A stretch of DNA of 64,000 nucleotides from Devosia sp. 1566. GTDB lineage: Bacteria > Pseudomonadota > Alphaproteobacteria > Rhizobiales > Devosiaceae. This document shows, piece after piece, positions 27,747 to 37,342 of the stretch. Each line of letters opens with the position of its first letter. Within the stretch, counting starts at the first letter, position 1. The notes below the pieces were generated by a model. That model ran no database searches. It was not told the DNA's origin and saw only the letters and a list, made by a program, of their open reading frames with translations. A program made the position numbers and the translations under genes. Location of the stretch: the NCBI RefSeq assembly GCF_004005995.1, contig NZ_CP034767.1, forward strand, positions 2,170,001 to 2,234,000, written 5' to 3'.

Positions 27747-28937
27747 TCAGGGCAGCACCGCATCCTTGGGTGGCCGCAGGCGCAACGACAGCAGCACGCA
27801 GCCGATGCCGAGCAGCGACAGCACTGAAATGGCGAAATATGAGGCGACGCCCACATGGGCGACAAGCCAGCCGAACCCCGCTAGGGTAATCACCAAGGTG
27901 GCCTGCTGCAGCATGGTCGCAAAGCCTTGAGCTTCAGCGGCAATGTCCTCGCCAGTCCAATTGGCGATGAAATGCACGACGCCGAAATAGCCGACGCCAT
28001 AGGTTACGGCATGGAGCGTCTGCAGGCCGAACAACACCGCGACCGGCGGATCGAAGGCCATGGCAGTGAACCGGATCAGCGCCGCAATACAGGCAGCAAG
28101 GATCATGCTGCGCGCCGTGACCCGGCCGCCAAAGCGCTGCCACAAGAACATCATCACCGCCTCGGCCAGCGCCGAAGTGGCGATCAGCGGCCCGATGTAA
28201 TAATCGGGAACGCCGTGCTGATGCCAAAGCAGGGCCGCAAAGCTGCCCAGCACGCCATGCCCGGCATTGACGAGGGCAAAGGCGACGAGTGGTAGCACGA
28301 ACCAGGGCTTGAGGGCAGCGCTCAGCTTGGCGGGCTCCGGGCTGAGCGCAGCCAGGGTCGGCACCGCCTCGGGGGCACGGAAGCGCGGCAGTTGCAGCGA
28401 CACCAGTGCGCGCAACAGGGAGACGGCGAAAAACAGCGGCACAAAGGCCGCCGTGCCAAAGGCGGTGACGGCAAAACCGACTCCGGAAGCGGCAACGACA
28501 TAGCCCACCGTGCCCCAGGCCCGGATGGTGCCGAAATCGCCCCCCGTGCGTTGCACCAGCCGCATCGTGGCCGCGTCGATTACCGGGGCGATGGAACCCG
28601 AGGACATGGCGCAGAAGGCCCAGACAAGGACGATGCTCCAGAACTCACTGACGAAAAACAGCCCCAGCGGAAAGGCACCGCCCAGCAGCGCCAGGATCAC
28701 GATCACCGTGCGCCAGTCCTTGGCCTTATCGGCCAATCGCCCGATGAAGAGATTGAGGATCAGCAGGCCCGCCACGGGCACGGCACCCACAATGCCAATC
28801 TGGTCGGCTTGAATGCCTTTTTCACTGAGCCAAATAGCCAGATACACGGAACTGACCGCCATGGGGGCGAAGACGGTCAAGTGAAACAAGGAAGCGCGCA
28901 GGCTGGGACTGTCCCAGCGCGCAGATACCGACGGCAT
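27747..28937 (-). CDS. MFS transporter, HcaT/nucleoside-symporter-like (MFS_1_like)
   Basis: A 396-residue integral membrane protein with about 12 predicted helices. The N-terminal segment APMAVSSVYLAIWLSEKGIQADQIG and the loop GRLADKAKDWR fit the MFS_1_like group that contains the 3-phenylpropionate permease HcaT and nucleoside:H+ symporters. The substrate cannot be predicted. The ATG at 28937 has GGAG 9 bp upstream. It stands alone between the GPR-like gene (opposite strand) and an LpxH-like gene, with no obvious catabolic partner. Confidence 0.82.
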   Translation of the reverse strand: MPSVSARWDSPSLRASLFHLTVFAPMAVSSVYLAIWLSEKGIQADQIGIVGAVPVAGLLILNLFIGRLADKAKDWRTVIVILALLGGAFPLGLFFVSEFWSIVLVWAFCAMSSGSIAPVIDAATMRLVQRTGGDFGTIRAWGTVGYVVAASGVGFAVTAFGTAAFVPLFFAVSLLRALVSLQLPRFRAPEAVPTLAALSPEPAKLSAALKPWFVLPLVAFALVNAGHGVLGSFAALLWHQHGVPDYYIGPLIATSALAEAVMMFLWQRFGGRVTARSMILAACIAALIRFTAMAFDPPVAVLFGLQTLHAVTYGVGYFGVVHFIANWTGEDIAAEAQGFATMLQQATLVITLAGFGWLVAHVGVASYFAISVLSLLGIGCVLLSLRLRPPKDAVLP

Positions 28938-29050
28938 GAAAGAAAAACTCCGGGCAAATCGCCCGGAAGCAAGTTTTGCTGGCTATGCCGTGGAGTTCAA
29001 GAGCAGATTCGCTGGAGCCGGGCTAAATTGTGCTGAATGCAGCACGTTCC

Positions 29051-29845
29051 TCAGGATGCGCGCCGCAAGCGGAACTTGCGCGGCTCTGTGGCTGACATAT
29101 CAGTCCACTTGATCAGCTCGAAGCCGCCCTCTGGCGTTTCGACGATGGCGGTGCAGCTTTCCACCCAGTCGCCGGTATTGATGTAATGAATGCCGAGGCG
29201 GTCATGCATATCGGCGAAGTGGATGTGACCGCAGATCACCCCATCGACGCCCGACTGCTTGGCTTCGTAGACGAGGGCCTCCTCGAAGCGCCCGATTACA
29301 GAAACGGCGTTCTTGACCTTTTGCTTGGCCCAGGCCGACAGCGACCAATATTGCAGCCCGAGGCGCCGGCGCACCCAATTGATGGCGATATTGACGCGCA
29401 GGGCAGCATTATAGGCCCAGTCGCCCACATGGGCGAGCCACTTGGCATTCATCACCACGACGTCGAACTGATCGCCATGGATGACGAGATAGGTTTTCCC
29501 CAGCGCACTGGTATGAACCGTACGATCGACGAATTCGATTTCGCCGAAATAGGTTCCAAGATATTCGCGCAGGAATTCGTCGTGGTTGCCGGGCAGATAA
29601 ACCACGCGTGTACCGGCCGTAGCCTTGTCCAGCAGCACCTGCACCAGCACATTGTATTCGCTGGGCCAGTGCCAGCCTTTGGCGAGCCGCCAGCCATCGA
29701 TGATGTCGCCGACGAGGTAAATCGTCTCGGCGTCATGGGCGCGCAGGAACTCGATCAGCTGTCCCACCCGGATGGGCTTCATGCCCAGGTGGACATCCGA
29801 GATAAAGATCGCCCGGACCTGTCTGGTTTCGCGGCTTTCCGCCAT
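29051..29845 (-). CDS. Calcineurin-like phosphoesterase, UDP-2,3-diacylglucosamine diphosphatase family
   Basis: A 264-residue metallophosphoesterase with all family motifs: SDVHLG (16-21), GDIIDGW (46-52), LPGNHDEF, VIHGDQFD and CGHIHFAD. It belongs to the LpxH-related group annotated as UDP-2,3-diacylglucosamine diphosphatase, acting in lipid A synthesis at the inner membrane. The length is a little above LpxH (about 240). The assignment to lipid A rather than another phosphodiester substrate is by family only. The ATG at 29845 has AGAGGAG 10 bp upstream. Confidence 0.8.
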   Translation of the reverse strand: MAESRETRQVRAIFISDVHLGMKPIRVGQLIEFLRAHDAETIYLVGDIIDGWRLAKGWHWPSEYNVLVQVLLDKATAGTRVVYLPGNHDEFLREYLGTYFGEIEFVDRTVHTSALGKTYLVIHGDQFDVVVMNAKWLAHVGDWAYNAALRVNIAINWVRRRLGLQYWSLSAWAKQKVKNAVSVIGRFEEALVYEAKQSGVDGVICGHIHFADMHDRLGIHYINTGDWVESCTAIVETPEGGFELIKWTDMSATEPRKFRLRRAS

Positions 29846-29921
29846 GCGCTAACGACTCCTCTGCCCCATGGGGGAGGCGCACTTTAACCTCCAGCGTGCC
29901 CGGAGGAAAGCGCAAGCGCCG

Positions 29922-31019
29922 TCACGGAGCGATGCGAGCCTTGAGGCGAGCGATACGATTGTAGCTTTGCTCTATGCGCCGAGCAAAAGCGGGGTCTTTC
30001 TCGGCTTCTGACACGAGAATTTCGAGAACTTCGCGCCCCAGGCCCGGCCGATATTTGGCGGTGTTGGAAAGCAACAGCACATCCATTCCGGCCCGCACCG
30101 CGCGGGTGACGGTGTCGGCGAGACCGAAATGAGCGCGAATCGCTCCCATCTCCAGATCGTCGCTGATCACGACGCCATCAAAGCCCAAATCGCCCCGTAA
30201 CACGCCTTCGATCCAGTCGGGCGAAAGGGAAGCTGGCAAGCGTGTGTCGCCGCCAGAATAAGCGGCATGATAGAGATGGCCCACCATGATCATGTCGGCA
30301 TCGTCAGCCTCGATCAGGGTGCGATAGGGCTCCAGTTCGCTCGCGTCCCAGGTCTTGGTGATATCGACAAAGCCCGCATGGCTGTCGCGGGTGGACGAGC
30401 CGTGGCCCGGGAAATGCTTGATCGCGGTCAACACGCCCGCGGCGCGATGGGCGGCGATAAAGGCCGCGTCATAGGCGGCCACGTCCTCGGCATCAGCGCC
30501 ATAGGCGCGGCCGAACTTGGCGATGATCGGGTTCTTGGGATTGACCTCCATATCGGCCACAGGGCCGAAATTGAGCGTAAAACCCAGCTCGGCAATGGAG
30601 GCGGCCATGCGGGCGTAGATTGACTTGGCTTCGGCCGGGCTGTTGCGGGCCGCGACCGAGCGCGCCGAAGGCACCTCACGAAAGCCGACCTGTTTGGTGA
30701 GGCGCTCGACGGAGCCGCCTTCCTGGTCCAGCGTGATCAGCGGGGGCAGATCGGGAGCAGCGGCCCGGAACTGCCGGTTCATTTCGGTAACGGCGGCAAG
30801 GCTCTTCACATTGCTCTTGAGGAACATGACGCCACCGAGGTGGCCCGCGGCCAGCTCCTCGCGCAAGGCGACGACGGAAGCATCGTCGGCATCATTGCCC
30901 TGAAAGCCGACGACGATCATCTGTCCGGCCATGGTTTCCAGCGTTGCCGCGGCCGCAGGAAGGCTCAGTGCGAGAGCAAACACCGCACTGGCGGCGAAAC
31001 GAGGAAGAGCTTTGATCAA
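29922..31019 (-). CDS. Exported GH3 beta-N-acetylhexosaminidase-like protein
   Basis: A 365-residue glycoside hydrolase family 3 protein of NagZ type, which removes N-acetylglucosamine from peptidoglycan fragments. It has ITLDQEGGSVERL (95-107), the His loop KHFPGHGSSTRDSH (201-214) and the nucleophile segment SDDLEM (286-291). Unlike classical cytoplasmic NagZ it starts with a Sec signal peptide (hydrophobic core about 8-22, AAA cleavage region near 25), so it should act in the periplasm. The start is a TTG; no ATG in frame would keep the signal, and the Shine-Dalgarno is poor, so the exact start is uncertain. A lytic or recycling role in the wall is likely. Confidence 0.82.
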   Translation of the reverse strand: MIKALPRFAASAVFALALSLPAAAATLETMAGQMIVVGFQGNDADDASVVALREELAAGHLGGVMFLKSNVKSLAAVTEMNRQFRAAAPDLPPLITLDQEGGSVERLTKQVGFREVPSARSVAARNSPAEAKSIYARMAASIAELGFTLNFGPVADMEVNPKNPIIAKFGRAYGADAEDVAAYDAAFIAAHRAAGVLTAIKHFPGHGSSTRDSHAGFVDITKTWDASELEPYRTLIEADDADMIMVGHLYHAAYSGGDTRLPASLSPDWIEGVLRGDLGFDGVVISDDLEMGAIRAHFGLADTVTRAVRAGMDVLLLSNTAKYRPGLGREVLEILVSEAEKDPAFARRIEQSYNRIARLKARIAP

Positions 31020-31173
31020 GGAATAGTCCGGAAGTTGAGGAAGCGAGCGGACCTAGACGGCCCAAAGCCGCCCAAACGATGGCCAAGGGCACAACGACAG
31101 GCCGCGGCGCCCAAATAGCGGCGGCGCCGGCGGAAACTGCGTCAAAGGGTCCGGTGCAGATGAAGGTGGGAGC

Positions 31174-31197
31174 GGGCGGAGAGCTGGCCCTCCGCCC
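31174..31197 (-). terminator. Stem-loop after acs
   Basis: Seven-bp stem GGGCGGA/TCCGCCC, 8 bp after the acs stop on the minus strand. No T-tract follows, so termination is uncertain. Confidence 0.35.
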
Positions 31198-31204
31198 CTA
31201 CGGA

Positions 31205-33160
31205 CTAGCTCGAGGGCCGATTTTGCCGGTTGGCGATGAGGTCATCGACCACGGCGGGATCGGCCAGGGTCGAGGTGTCGCCAAGCGAGGCGAAGTCGTT
31301 CTCGGCGACCTTGCGCAGGATGCGCCGCATGATCTTGCCCGAACGTGTCTTGGGCAGGCCGGGGGCCCACTGGATGAGGTCAGGCGTCGCGATCGGGCCG
31401 ATTTCCTTGCGCACCCAGCTGCGAAGTTCGGTGCGCAGCGCGTCGTCGCTGGTTTCGCCCTCCATAAGGGTGACATAGCAATAAATGCCCTGCCCCTTGA
31501 GATCATGCGGATAACCGACGACTGCGGCTTCGGAAACCTTAGGATGGGCAACCAGCGCGCTTTCGATCTCAGCCGTGCCGAGGCGGTGGCCGGAAATGTT
31601 GAGCACATCATCGACCCGGCCGGTGATCCAGTAATAGCCGTCCTCGTCGCGGCGGCAGCCGTCGCCGGTGAAGTAGTAGCCCTTATAGGTCTCGAAATAG
31701 GTCGAAACGAACCGGCTGTGATCGCCGTGGATGGTGCGCGCCTGCCCCGGCCAGCTGTCCTTGATGGCGAGCACGCCCTGTGCCTTGGTCTCTTCCTGCA
31801 CGCGCCCTTCGGGCGAGAGCACCACCGGCTGGACCCCAAAGAACGGCAAGGTGGCCGAGCCGGGCTTGGCCGCAACGGCGCCGGGTAGCGGGGTAATCAT
31901 GATGCCCCCGGTTTCGGTCTGCCACCAGGTGTCGATCACGGCGCAACGCTCGCGGCCCACATGCTTGTGGTACCAGAGCCAGGCTTCGGGATTGATGGGC
32001 TCGCCCACCGAACCGATGAGGCGCAGCGAGGAGAGATCGGCCTTATCAACCCATTCCGCGCCCGCGCCCATCAGCGCGCGGATGGCGGTGGGAGCGGTAT
32101 AGAAGATGTTGACCTTGTGCTTGTCGATCACCTCCCAGAAGCGGGCGGGATTGGGATAGCTCGGAATACCCTCGAACATCACCGTGGTCGCGCCATTGGC
32201 GAGCGGGCCATAGACGAGATAGCTGTGGCCGGTGACCCAACCGATATCGGCGGTGCACCAGTACACCTCGCCCGGCTGGTAGTCGAAGGCGTATTGATGC
32301 GTGATCGAAGCCCAGACGGCATAACCGCCCGTGGTGTGGAGCACACCCTTGGGCTTGCCGGTGGAGCCGGAGGTATAAAGGATAAACAGCGGATCCTCGG
32401 CGCCCATCGGCACGGGATCGTGGAAGGGCTCAACGCCGGCAGCCGCCTCGTGCCACCAGATATCGCGGCTGCCCTTCATGGTGACGGCCGCGCCGGTGTT
32501 GTGCACCACCAGCACCTTGTCGACGCCCGGCGCGTCCGCCAGGGCCTTGTCGACATTGGCCTTGAGCGGCACTGTCTTGCCGCCGCGGCGGCCTTCATCG
32601 GCGGTGATGACGATGCGGCTGTCGCAATCGTTGATGCGGCCGGCCAGGGCGTCGGGCGAAAAGCCGCCGAAGACGACCGAATGGACCGCTCCGATGCGCG
32701 CGCAGGCCAGCATGGCATAGGCGGCCTGCGGAATCATGGGCAGGTAGATGGTGACGCGGTCGCCCTTCTTGACCCCGAGCGAAAGCAGCACATTGGCGCA
32801 GCGGCAAACCTTTTCGTGCAGCTTGCGATAGGTAATGTGTTCGGCTTCGGTGTTGGGATCATCGGGCTCCCAGATGATCGCGACCTGATCGCCACGTTCT
32901 TCCAGATGCCGGTCGATGCAGTTGGCGGCAAGGTTCAGCACCCCGTCTTCGAACCATTTGATCGAGACATCGGGGTAAGCAAAGCTCGTGTTCTTGATCT
33001 TGGTGGGGGCCTTGATCCAGGAGATGCGCCCGGCCTCGTCGGCCCAGAATCCATCGGGGTCGCTGACGGAGCGGGCATACATCTGCTCATACTGCTCCTT
33101 GGTAGCATGGGTATGAGCGGTTGCGGCTGCATCTGGCTGGAATACGAGCTCTTGGCTCAC
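31205..33160 (-). CDS. acs: Acetyl-CoA synthetase
   Basis: Acs makes acetyl-CoA from acetate, CoA and ATP through acetyl-AMP. The 651-residue product matches the E. coli length (652). Motifs in order: [14 protein letters not shown] (P-loop-like A3), [24 protein letters not shown] (A5), [21 protein letters not shown] (A7/A8, split here for length) and [10 protein letters not shown] with the catalytic, acetylation-regulated lysine. The GTG at 33160 was chosen because GGGGAG lies 7 bp upstream and the product begins [10 protein letters not shown]; the open frame upstream is not protein-like. It is transcribed alone, divergent from a GNAT gene. Confidence 0.96.
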   Translation of the reverse strand: MSQELVFQPDAAATAHTHATKEQYEQMYARSVSDPDGFWADEAGRISWIKAPTKIKNTSFAYPDVSIKWFEDGVLNLAANCIDRHLEERGDQVAIIWEPDDPNTEAEHITYRKLHEKVCRCANVLLSLGVKKGDRVTIYLPMIPQAAYAMLACARIGAVHSVVFGGFSPDALAGRINDCDSRIVITADEGRRGGKTVPLKANVDKALADAPGVDKVLVVHNTGAAVTMKGSRDIWWHEAAAGVEPFHDPVPMGAEDPLFILYTSGSTGKPKGVLHTTGGYAVWASITHQYAFDYQPGEVYWCTADIGWVTGHSYLVYGPLANGATTVMFEGIPSYPNPARFWEVIDKHKVNIFYTAPTAIRALMGAGAEWVDKADLSSLRLIGSVGEPINPEAWLWYHKHVGRERCAVIDTWWQTETGGIMITPLPGAVAAKPGSATLPFFGVQPVVLSPEGRVQEETKAQGVLAIKDSWPGQARTIHGDHSRFVSTYFETYKGYYFTGDGCRRDEDGYYWITGRVDDVLNISGHRLGTAEIESALVAHPKVSEAAVVGYPHDLKGQGIYCYVTLMEGETSDDALRTELRSWVRKEIGPIATPDLIQWAPGLPKTRSGKIMRRILRKVAENDFASLGDTSTLADPAVVDDLIANRQNRPSS

Positions 33161-33307
33161 ACTGGTTCTCCCCTTTTTTGCCTTGCGCTGTTGTACCGCC
33201 GGGGCTGCGCATGGGCAAGGCTGTGCTCCATTAACCCCAGCAAACGAGCGCACTTAGGCCCAGGATGAACTGGTGGTACTGTGCAGGGGTCAAGCCGGGT
33301 GAACCAT

Positions 33308-33922
33308 ATGAGCGACATTGCACTGACGCCAGCGAGTGCCGTGAGCACAGCCGCCCCCAAGGCACCGCTGTTCCGCGCCGCCAGTTACGCCGATATCGGG
33401 CTGGTCCATGCCCGACTGCAGGAAGCCATCGTGACCTCGCCCTTTTACTCGAGCGAGTTCAAGGCCTACGAATCGGCCCGGCTGACCAAGCCCTACCTCG
33501 CCTCGCTGATCGATGCCGATCCGCACCACGTGATGATGTTCATCCTCAAGGGCGAACCCGCTGGTTTCATGATCTCCGGTCCTGAACTGGGCACGCTCTG
33601 GCTTTATTGGTCCTATGTGTTCCCCGACAAGCGCCGCAGCACGCTTGGGGTCCAGGGCATGCGCGCCTTTATCGACCATTGGGACAATGGACGCTTCCAC
33701 AAGATCGCCACCTATACCAAGGCCGGCAATGATCCCGCGGCGGCGATCATGACCCGCATGGGCTTCAAGCAGATCGCGGTGCTCGAGAACCATATCTTTG
33801 GCGAAGACTACCTGCTTTATGAGCGCCCGCTCACCAAGGTGATCCCCGGTTATGACCGTGGTGTCAGCGGCGGCATCGCCAATCGGCTGCGCCGTTCAGC
33901 CCGACTGGCGCTGACCCGGTGA
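33308..33922 (+). CDS. GNAT-family N-acetyltransferase
   Basis: A 204-residue protein with a GNAT fold: a beta-hairpin [14 protein letters not shown], the acetyl-CoA loop area [21 protein letters not shown], and the conserved [16 protein letters not shown] motif near the C-terminus. The acceptor is unknown. The ATG at 33308 (MSDIALT) was preferred over an upstream in-frame start lacking a ribosome site. It faces a polysaccharide flippase and a FemAB-like protein (both minus strand), so it may acetylate a polysaccharide or precursor; this is contextual inference only. Confidence 0.78.
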   Translation: MSDIALTPASAVSTAAPKAPLFRAASYADIGLVHARLQEAIVTSPFYSSEFKAYESARLTKPYLASLIDADPHHVMMFILKGEPAGFMISGPELGTLWLYWSYVFPDKRRSTLGVQGMRAFIDHWDNGRFHKIATYTKAGNDPAAAIMTRMGFKQIAVLENHIFGEDYLLYERPLTKVIPGYDRGVSGGIANRLRRSARLALTR

Positions 33923-33933
33923 GGCGACTGCGG

Positions 33934-35259
33934 CTAGCCAGCCGCCAGGATAGCGGCCCGCCGGGCGCGAAACCATTGCAGAATGGAGACATCGAGCCCG
34001 GCCAGCTTATAAGCCGTCAGCCACAAACCCGCTGACCAAGCGGTAATGGCGATCAGCGCCGACAGCGACGCGCCCATCAGCCCGAATGGGGGCACCAGCA
34101 GGGCATTGCCAGCCACCAGCATGACAATGCCCAGCCCTACCGCAGGCAGACTGGCATAGGGGCGATCATGGATCGAGAGCACCAGCGATGCCGGCCCCGC
34201 GACCGAGCGCACCACGAGGGACAGGCACAACACGGCAAGCGGCAATGCTCCGGCGGTAAAGGCCGGCCCGAACAGGAGCAGGCCGAACGGCGCGCCTACG
34301 GCCATGACCACGAAGAGCAGGACCGATAAGCCACTGGCGACCACATTGGCCTCGCCCACCTTGCGCAGAAAGGCGCTGCGGTCAGAATTGGCCTGGCTTT
34401 CAAAAATCTCGGGGAGTGTCACGGCATACACCGCGCCGACCCCGAAGGCGGCCAGCGCAAAGATGCGCGTGCATACGCCAAAGATGGCCAATTGCTCGCG
34501 ATCGAGCAGATGGCTGAGCAGCAGCAGGTCGATATCGAAAAAGAAGTCGGTGGCGAGCCCGATCAGCACCCAGGGCACGGCGAAGCGCCACCAGCGGGCG
34601 AGCTCACGCGGCTGAGCCGGCGCTTCGTTTTGAACGGAGCGGAACACCCGCACGACATAGGCGAAGTGCATCAGCGACACCAGGGCACAGCCGACGCCGA
34701 TTACCCACAGCATATTGGAGAATGCCTCGGCTGGCGGAGCCAGGCTCGCAGTCACCAAGAAGGCGCCTACGACAATCAGCGGGCGGAACACGGAATCAAC
34801 CACATAGCCGGCCAACGGGTGCTTGAGCCCAACCAGCAGCGCGCCATTGACGTAAAACATCGCGGTGGCAAAGGCGAGCAGCGCGGCGGGCACCAGATGC
34901 TGCGCCAGCACACTGCCGCCCTGCCCGATCGCCTGCAGCAGTGGGTAACCAATCACCAGCAGCAGCGCCAGCGTGCCCAGGACATGACCATAGGCCCAGA
35001 GCATAAAAATCAGCAGCTGCCGCTGCTGCGCACGCGCCCGGTATTCGGCGGCGAAATAAGCGCCCACGGTCTGGAAGCCGAAAGGCATGGCGACGCTGAT
35101 CAGGTTCACCGCGGCCACGATCAATAGATATTCGCCGAGCAGGCCCGGCCCCCACCAGCGGGCGATCAGCGCCTGGACGACAAAGATCAGCCCCGCACCG
35201 AACAGGCGGGCGCCAAAGATGATGGTGGACTGGGAAGCCAGCCGACGCGCCAAACTCAT
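33934..35259 (-). CDS. Polysaccharide flippase (MOP superfamily, Wzx-like)
   Basis: A 441-residue membrane protein with about 12-14 predicted helices and the MOP signature start (ASQSTIIFGARLFGAGLIFV, ARWWGPGLLGEYLL). It probably flips undecaprenyl-linked oligosaccharides across the inner membrane for exopolysaccharide or LPS assembly. It overlaps the upstream FemAB-like gene by 4 bp (ATGA), so the two are coupled. No glycosyltransferase or Wzy polymerase is in the immediate neighbourhood, so its substrate is made elsewhere. Confidence 0.87.
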   Translation of the reverse strand: MSLARRLASQSTIIFGARLFGAGLIFVVQALIARWWGPGLLGEYLLIVAAVNLISVAMPFGFQTVGAYFAAEYRARAQQRQLLIFMLWAYGHVLGTLALLLVIGYPLLQAIGQGGSVLAQHLVPAALLAFATAMFYVNGALLVGLKHPLAGYVVDSVFRPLIVVGAFLVTASLAPPAEAFSNMLWVIGVGCALVSLMHFAYVVRVFRSVQNEAPAQPRELARWWRFAVPWVLIGLATDFFFDIDLLLLSHLLDREQLAIFGVCTRIFALAAFGVGAVYAVTLPEIFESQANSDRSAFLRKVGEANVVASGLSVLLFVVMAVGAPFGLLLFGPAFTAGALPLAVLCLSLVVRSVAGPASLVLSIHDRPYASLPAVGLGIVMLVAGNALLVPPFGLMGASLSALIAITAWSAGLWLTAYKLAGLDVSILQWFRARRAAILAAG

Positions 35260-36434
35260 GGGGCGCGGCCCTGCCCGCTGTCGCGGGCCTGGTCGGGCCG
35301 TGCAGCGGGGTTGAACAGCCCGGCGACATAGCGGCGCAGCGCGTTAGCGGTGTCGCGGGCCATGAAGGCACCATTGCCAACAAGAAACGGCCAGGGGCGC
35401 GAAGCGTAGTTGGCAACGGGCGGCACGGGGCGGATCACGCCCCGGTCGCCTGCCATGCCCTTCTTGAACTGGTGCAGACCGTGATTGCCATCAGTGCCGC
35501 CCAAATCATACCAACGCGCCTCTGTATTGTCGCGCAGCCAGCGAATGATGTGCCAGTGGATGAAGTAGCCGGCGCGCAGTGGCAGCGCCTTGTCGGCAGT
35601 GGCCCCATAGAGATAAACGGCCCGATCGCCCGCCTTGAAGATCAGGGCCCCGGCGATCACCTCGCCCTCGTGGCGCACGAAGAACAGCTCGGGCCGCAGC
35701 GCAGCGATCTCGGTGTTCATCAGCGCAGGCACGGTTTCATAGGCGGAATGATCGGGGAAATTCTTGCGGTCGAGCATCGCCTCATAAAGCGCGGTGAACT
35801 CACCCAGCCGCCCGGGCTCGGCATGCTCGAAACTCAAGCCTGCTTTTTCGGACTTGTTGAGGTGGTAGCGCCATTTCTGCGCAAAGCTCTTGCGCTGCTC
35901 GGCATCGGAAAGCCTGAGATCGATGATGTAGCGGTTGGGATAAAGCAGCTGCGAGCCCTGCTGAAAACCGCGGGCGCGCAGTTGAGCATAGCTGGCGTTG
36001 TCGGGCTCGATCGACGCGCGCGGCAACACGGAGAGCATCATGCCGCGATGGTCGGCATATTCAGCCACCAGCGCCTCGATCATGCCGGCATGAATGGCTG
36101 ACGCCTGGGGGTGATCGGCATGTTTGAGCATCGGCGCCCATTTTAAAACCGCCAGGGCACCCAGCCGCAGCGGCAGGGGTTGGATCATCACCAGGGCACC
36201 GCCGACGATTTCCCGATCCAGCCGGAACACCATTGGTTCCTGCCGCACCGAGGGCCAACGAGTGGTGCTGAAAAGGTGGAGCTGTTCCTGGCAGACTTCA
36301 TCGAATTCCGCGATGATCCGATCCCATTGCGCCCCGGAAACCAGTTCGGGAGCGAGGGACAATGCCGGAGCCTGGGCTTTCGCCGGTGCCCGGTGGTCCA
36401 GGCGTGGAACGGTTTGATCCAGGATTGCGGGCAT
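35256..36434 (-). CDS. FemAB-like GNAT acetyltransferase of polysaccharide clusters
   Basis: A 392-residue protein of the FemAB/acetyltransf_6 (CelD-like) group, common in alphaproteobacterial exopolysaccharide loci. The second GNAT half is clear: FAQKWRYHLNKSEKAGL, FVRHEGEVIAGALIFKAGDRAVYLYGAT and WYDLGGTDGNHGLHQFKKGM, the last being characteristic. It probably adds an acyl or aminoacyl group to a sugar or lipid-linked precursor. The ATG at 36434 was chosen because the upstream frame is Arg/Ser-rich and not protein-like; GGAG lies 12 bp before, which is rather far. Confidence 0.8.
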   Translation of the reverse strand: MPAILDQTVPRLDHRAPAKAQAPALSLAPELVSGAQWDRIIAEFDEVCQEQLHLFSTTRWPSVRQEPMVFRLDREIVGGALVMIQPLPLRLGALAVLKWAPMLKHADHPQASAIHAGMIEALVAEYADHRGMMLSVLPRASIEPDNASYAQLRARGFQQGSQLLYPNRYIIDLRLSDAEQRKSFAQKWRYHLNKSEKAGLSFEHAEPGRLGEFTALYEAMLDRKNFPDHSAYETVPALMNTEIAALRPELFFVRHEGEVIAGALIFKAGDRAVYLYGATADKALPLRAGYFIHWHIIRWLRDNTEARWYDLGGTDGNHGLHQFKKGMAGDRGVIRPVPPVANYASRPWPFLVGNGAFMARDTANALRRYVAGLFNPAARPDQARDSGQGRAP

Positions 36435-36543
36435 GGGCAGCTTTCGGCTCCGACTAACAAGCCGAAAGCTACTGCGTCGGGATGAGCAAAACCCTAGCCG
36501 AGCGCGGCAAATGCCACAAAACTCGGCCACTGGTTACCAAAGG

Positions 36544-37233
36544 CTAATGCGAGCCGGGACCACCATAGAACAGCGGAATGTGCGGCAGGGTGTGGTCCAG
36601 CAGGGCGTCGGCGCCTTCATAGACCATCTTGGCCGCGACATAGAGGATGATCACCAGGCCGACCCAGGCAATCCAGCGATGCTTGGTCAACAGGCCGGCG
36701 ATAAAGGTGGCGGCAACGCCCATCATCACGACGGAAAGACCCAGGCCGAAGATCAGGGCTTCGGTGTGGTGCTGGGCCGCACCGGCCACGGCCAGCACGT
36801 TGTCGAGCGACATGGAGACGTCGGCAATGATGATCTGCAGCACGGCCTGGCGCAGCGTCTTCTTGGGCGCGCGCCCGGCAACTGAACCGTCGGCGTTGAG
36901 ATCGGCGTCGCCCAAGGCTTCGAGCGCTTCATGTTCCTCATGGGCCGGCTGGCTGAGTTCGCGATACATCTTCCAGCACACATAAAGCAGCAAGATGCCG
37001 CCGGCGATCAGCAAGCCACCGCCCAGCGAGAGCAACTGGGTCGTGATCAGCGCAAAGCAGATGCGCATGATGGTGGCCGCGATGATGCCGATCAGAATGG
37101 CGCGCTTGCGCAGATCCGATGGAAGGCCGGCCGCTGCCAGGCCGATCACCACGGCATTGTCGCCGGCCAGCACCAGGTCGATCATGATGACCTGCAGCAG
37201 CGAAGAAAAGAAACTCGGATCAATGCCGAACAT
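36544..37233 (-). CDS. TerC/YjbE-family integral membrane protein
   Basis: A 229-residue TerC-family protein with about seven membrane helices and the two paired acidic motifs DLVLAGDNAVVIG and ADVSMSLDNVLAVAG that bind metal ions. Members export manganese or assist metalation of exported enzymes. The cytoplasmic loop between helices 3 and 4 is acidic (EEHEALEALGDADLNADG). The upstream region was checked for a yybP-ykoY manganese riboswitch and none was recognised. AGGA lies 9 bp before the ATG. Transcribed alone. Confidence 0.88.
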   Translation of the reverse strand: MFGIDPSFFSSLLQVIMIDLVLAGDNAVVIGLAAAGLPSDLRKRAILIGIIAATIMRICFALITTQLLSLGGGLLIAGGILLLYVCWKMYRELSQPAHEEHEALEALGDADLNADGSVAGRAPKKTLRQAVLQIIIADVSMSLDNVLAVAGAAQHHTEALIFGLGLSVVMMGVAATFIAGLLTKHRWIAWVGLVIILYVAAKMVYEGADALLDHTLPHIPLFYGGPGSH

Positions 37234-37342
37234 GAGGGTGGTCCTGTGGGGGAGAAAAGGCGGTGGCTGGGCTATAGCCGCGATGATGGCCGCTGGAAAG
37301 CATTTGGCTGAGAAATTTCAGCAAAACCTGGCGGGCAATACT

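Noticed and set aside
37234..37342. Manganese (yybP-ykoY) riboswitch upstream of the TerC gene
   Set aside because: The short upstream region shows no recognisable conserved core.
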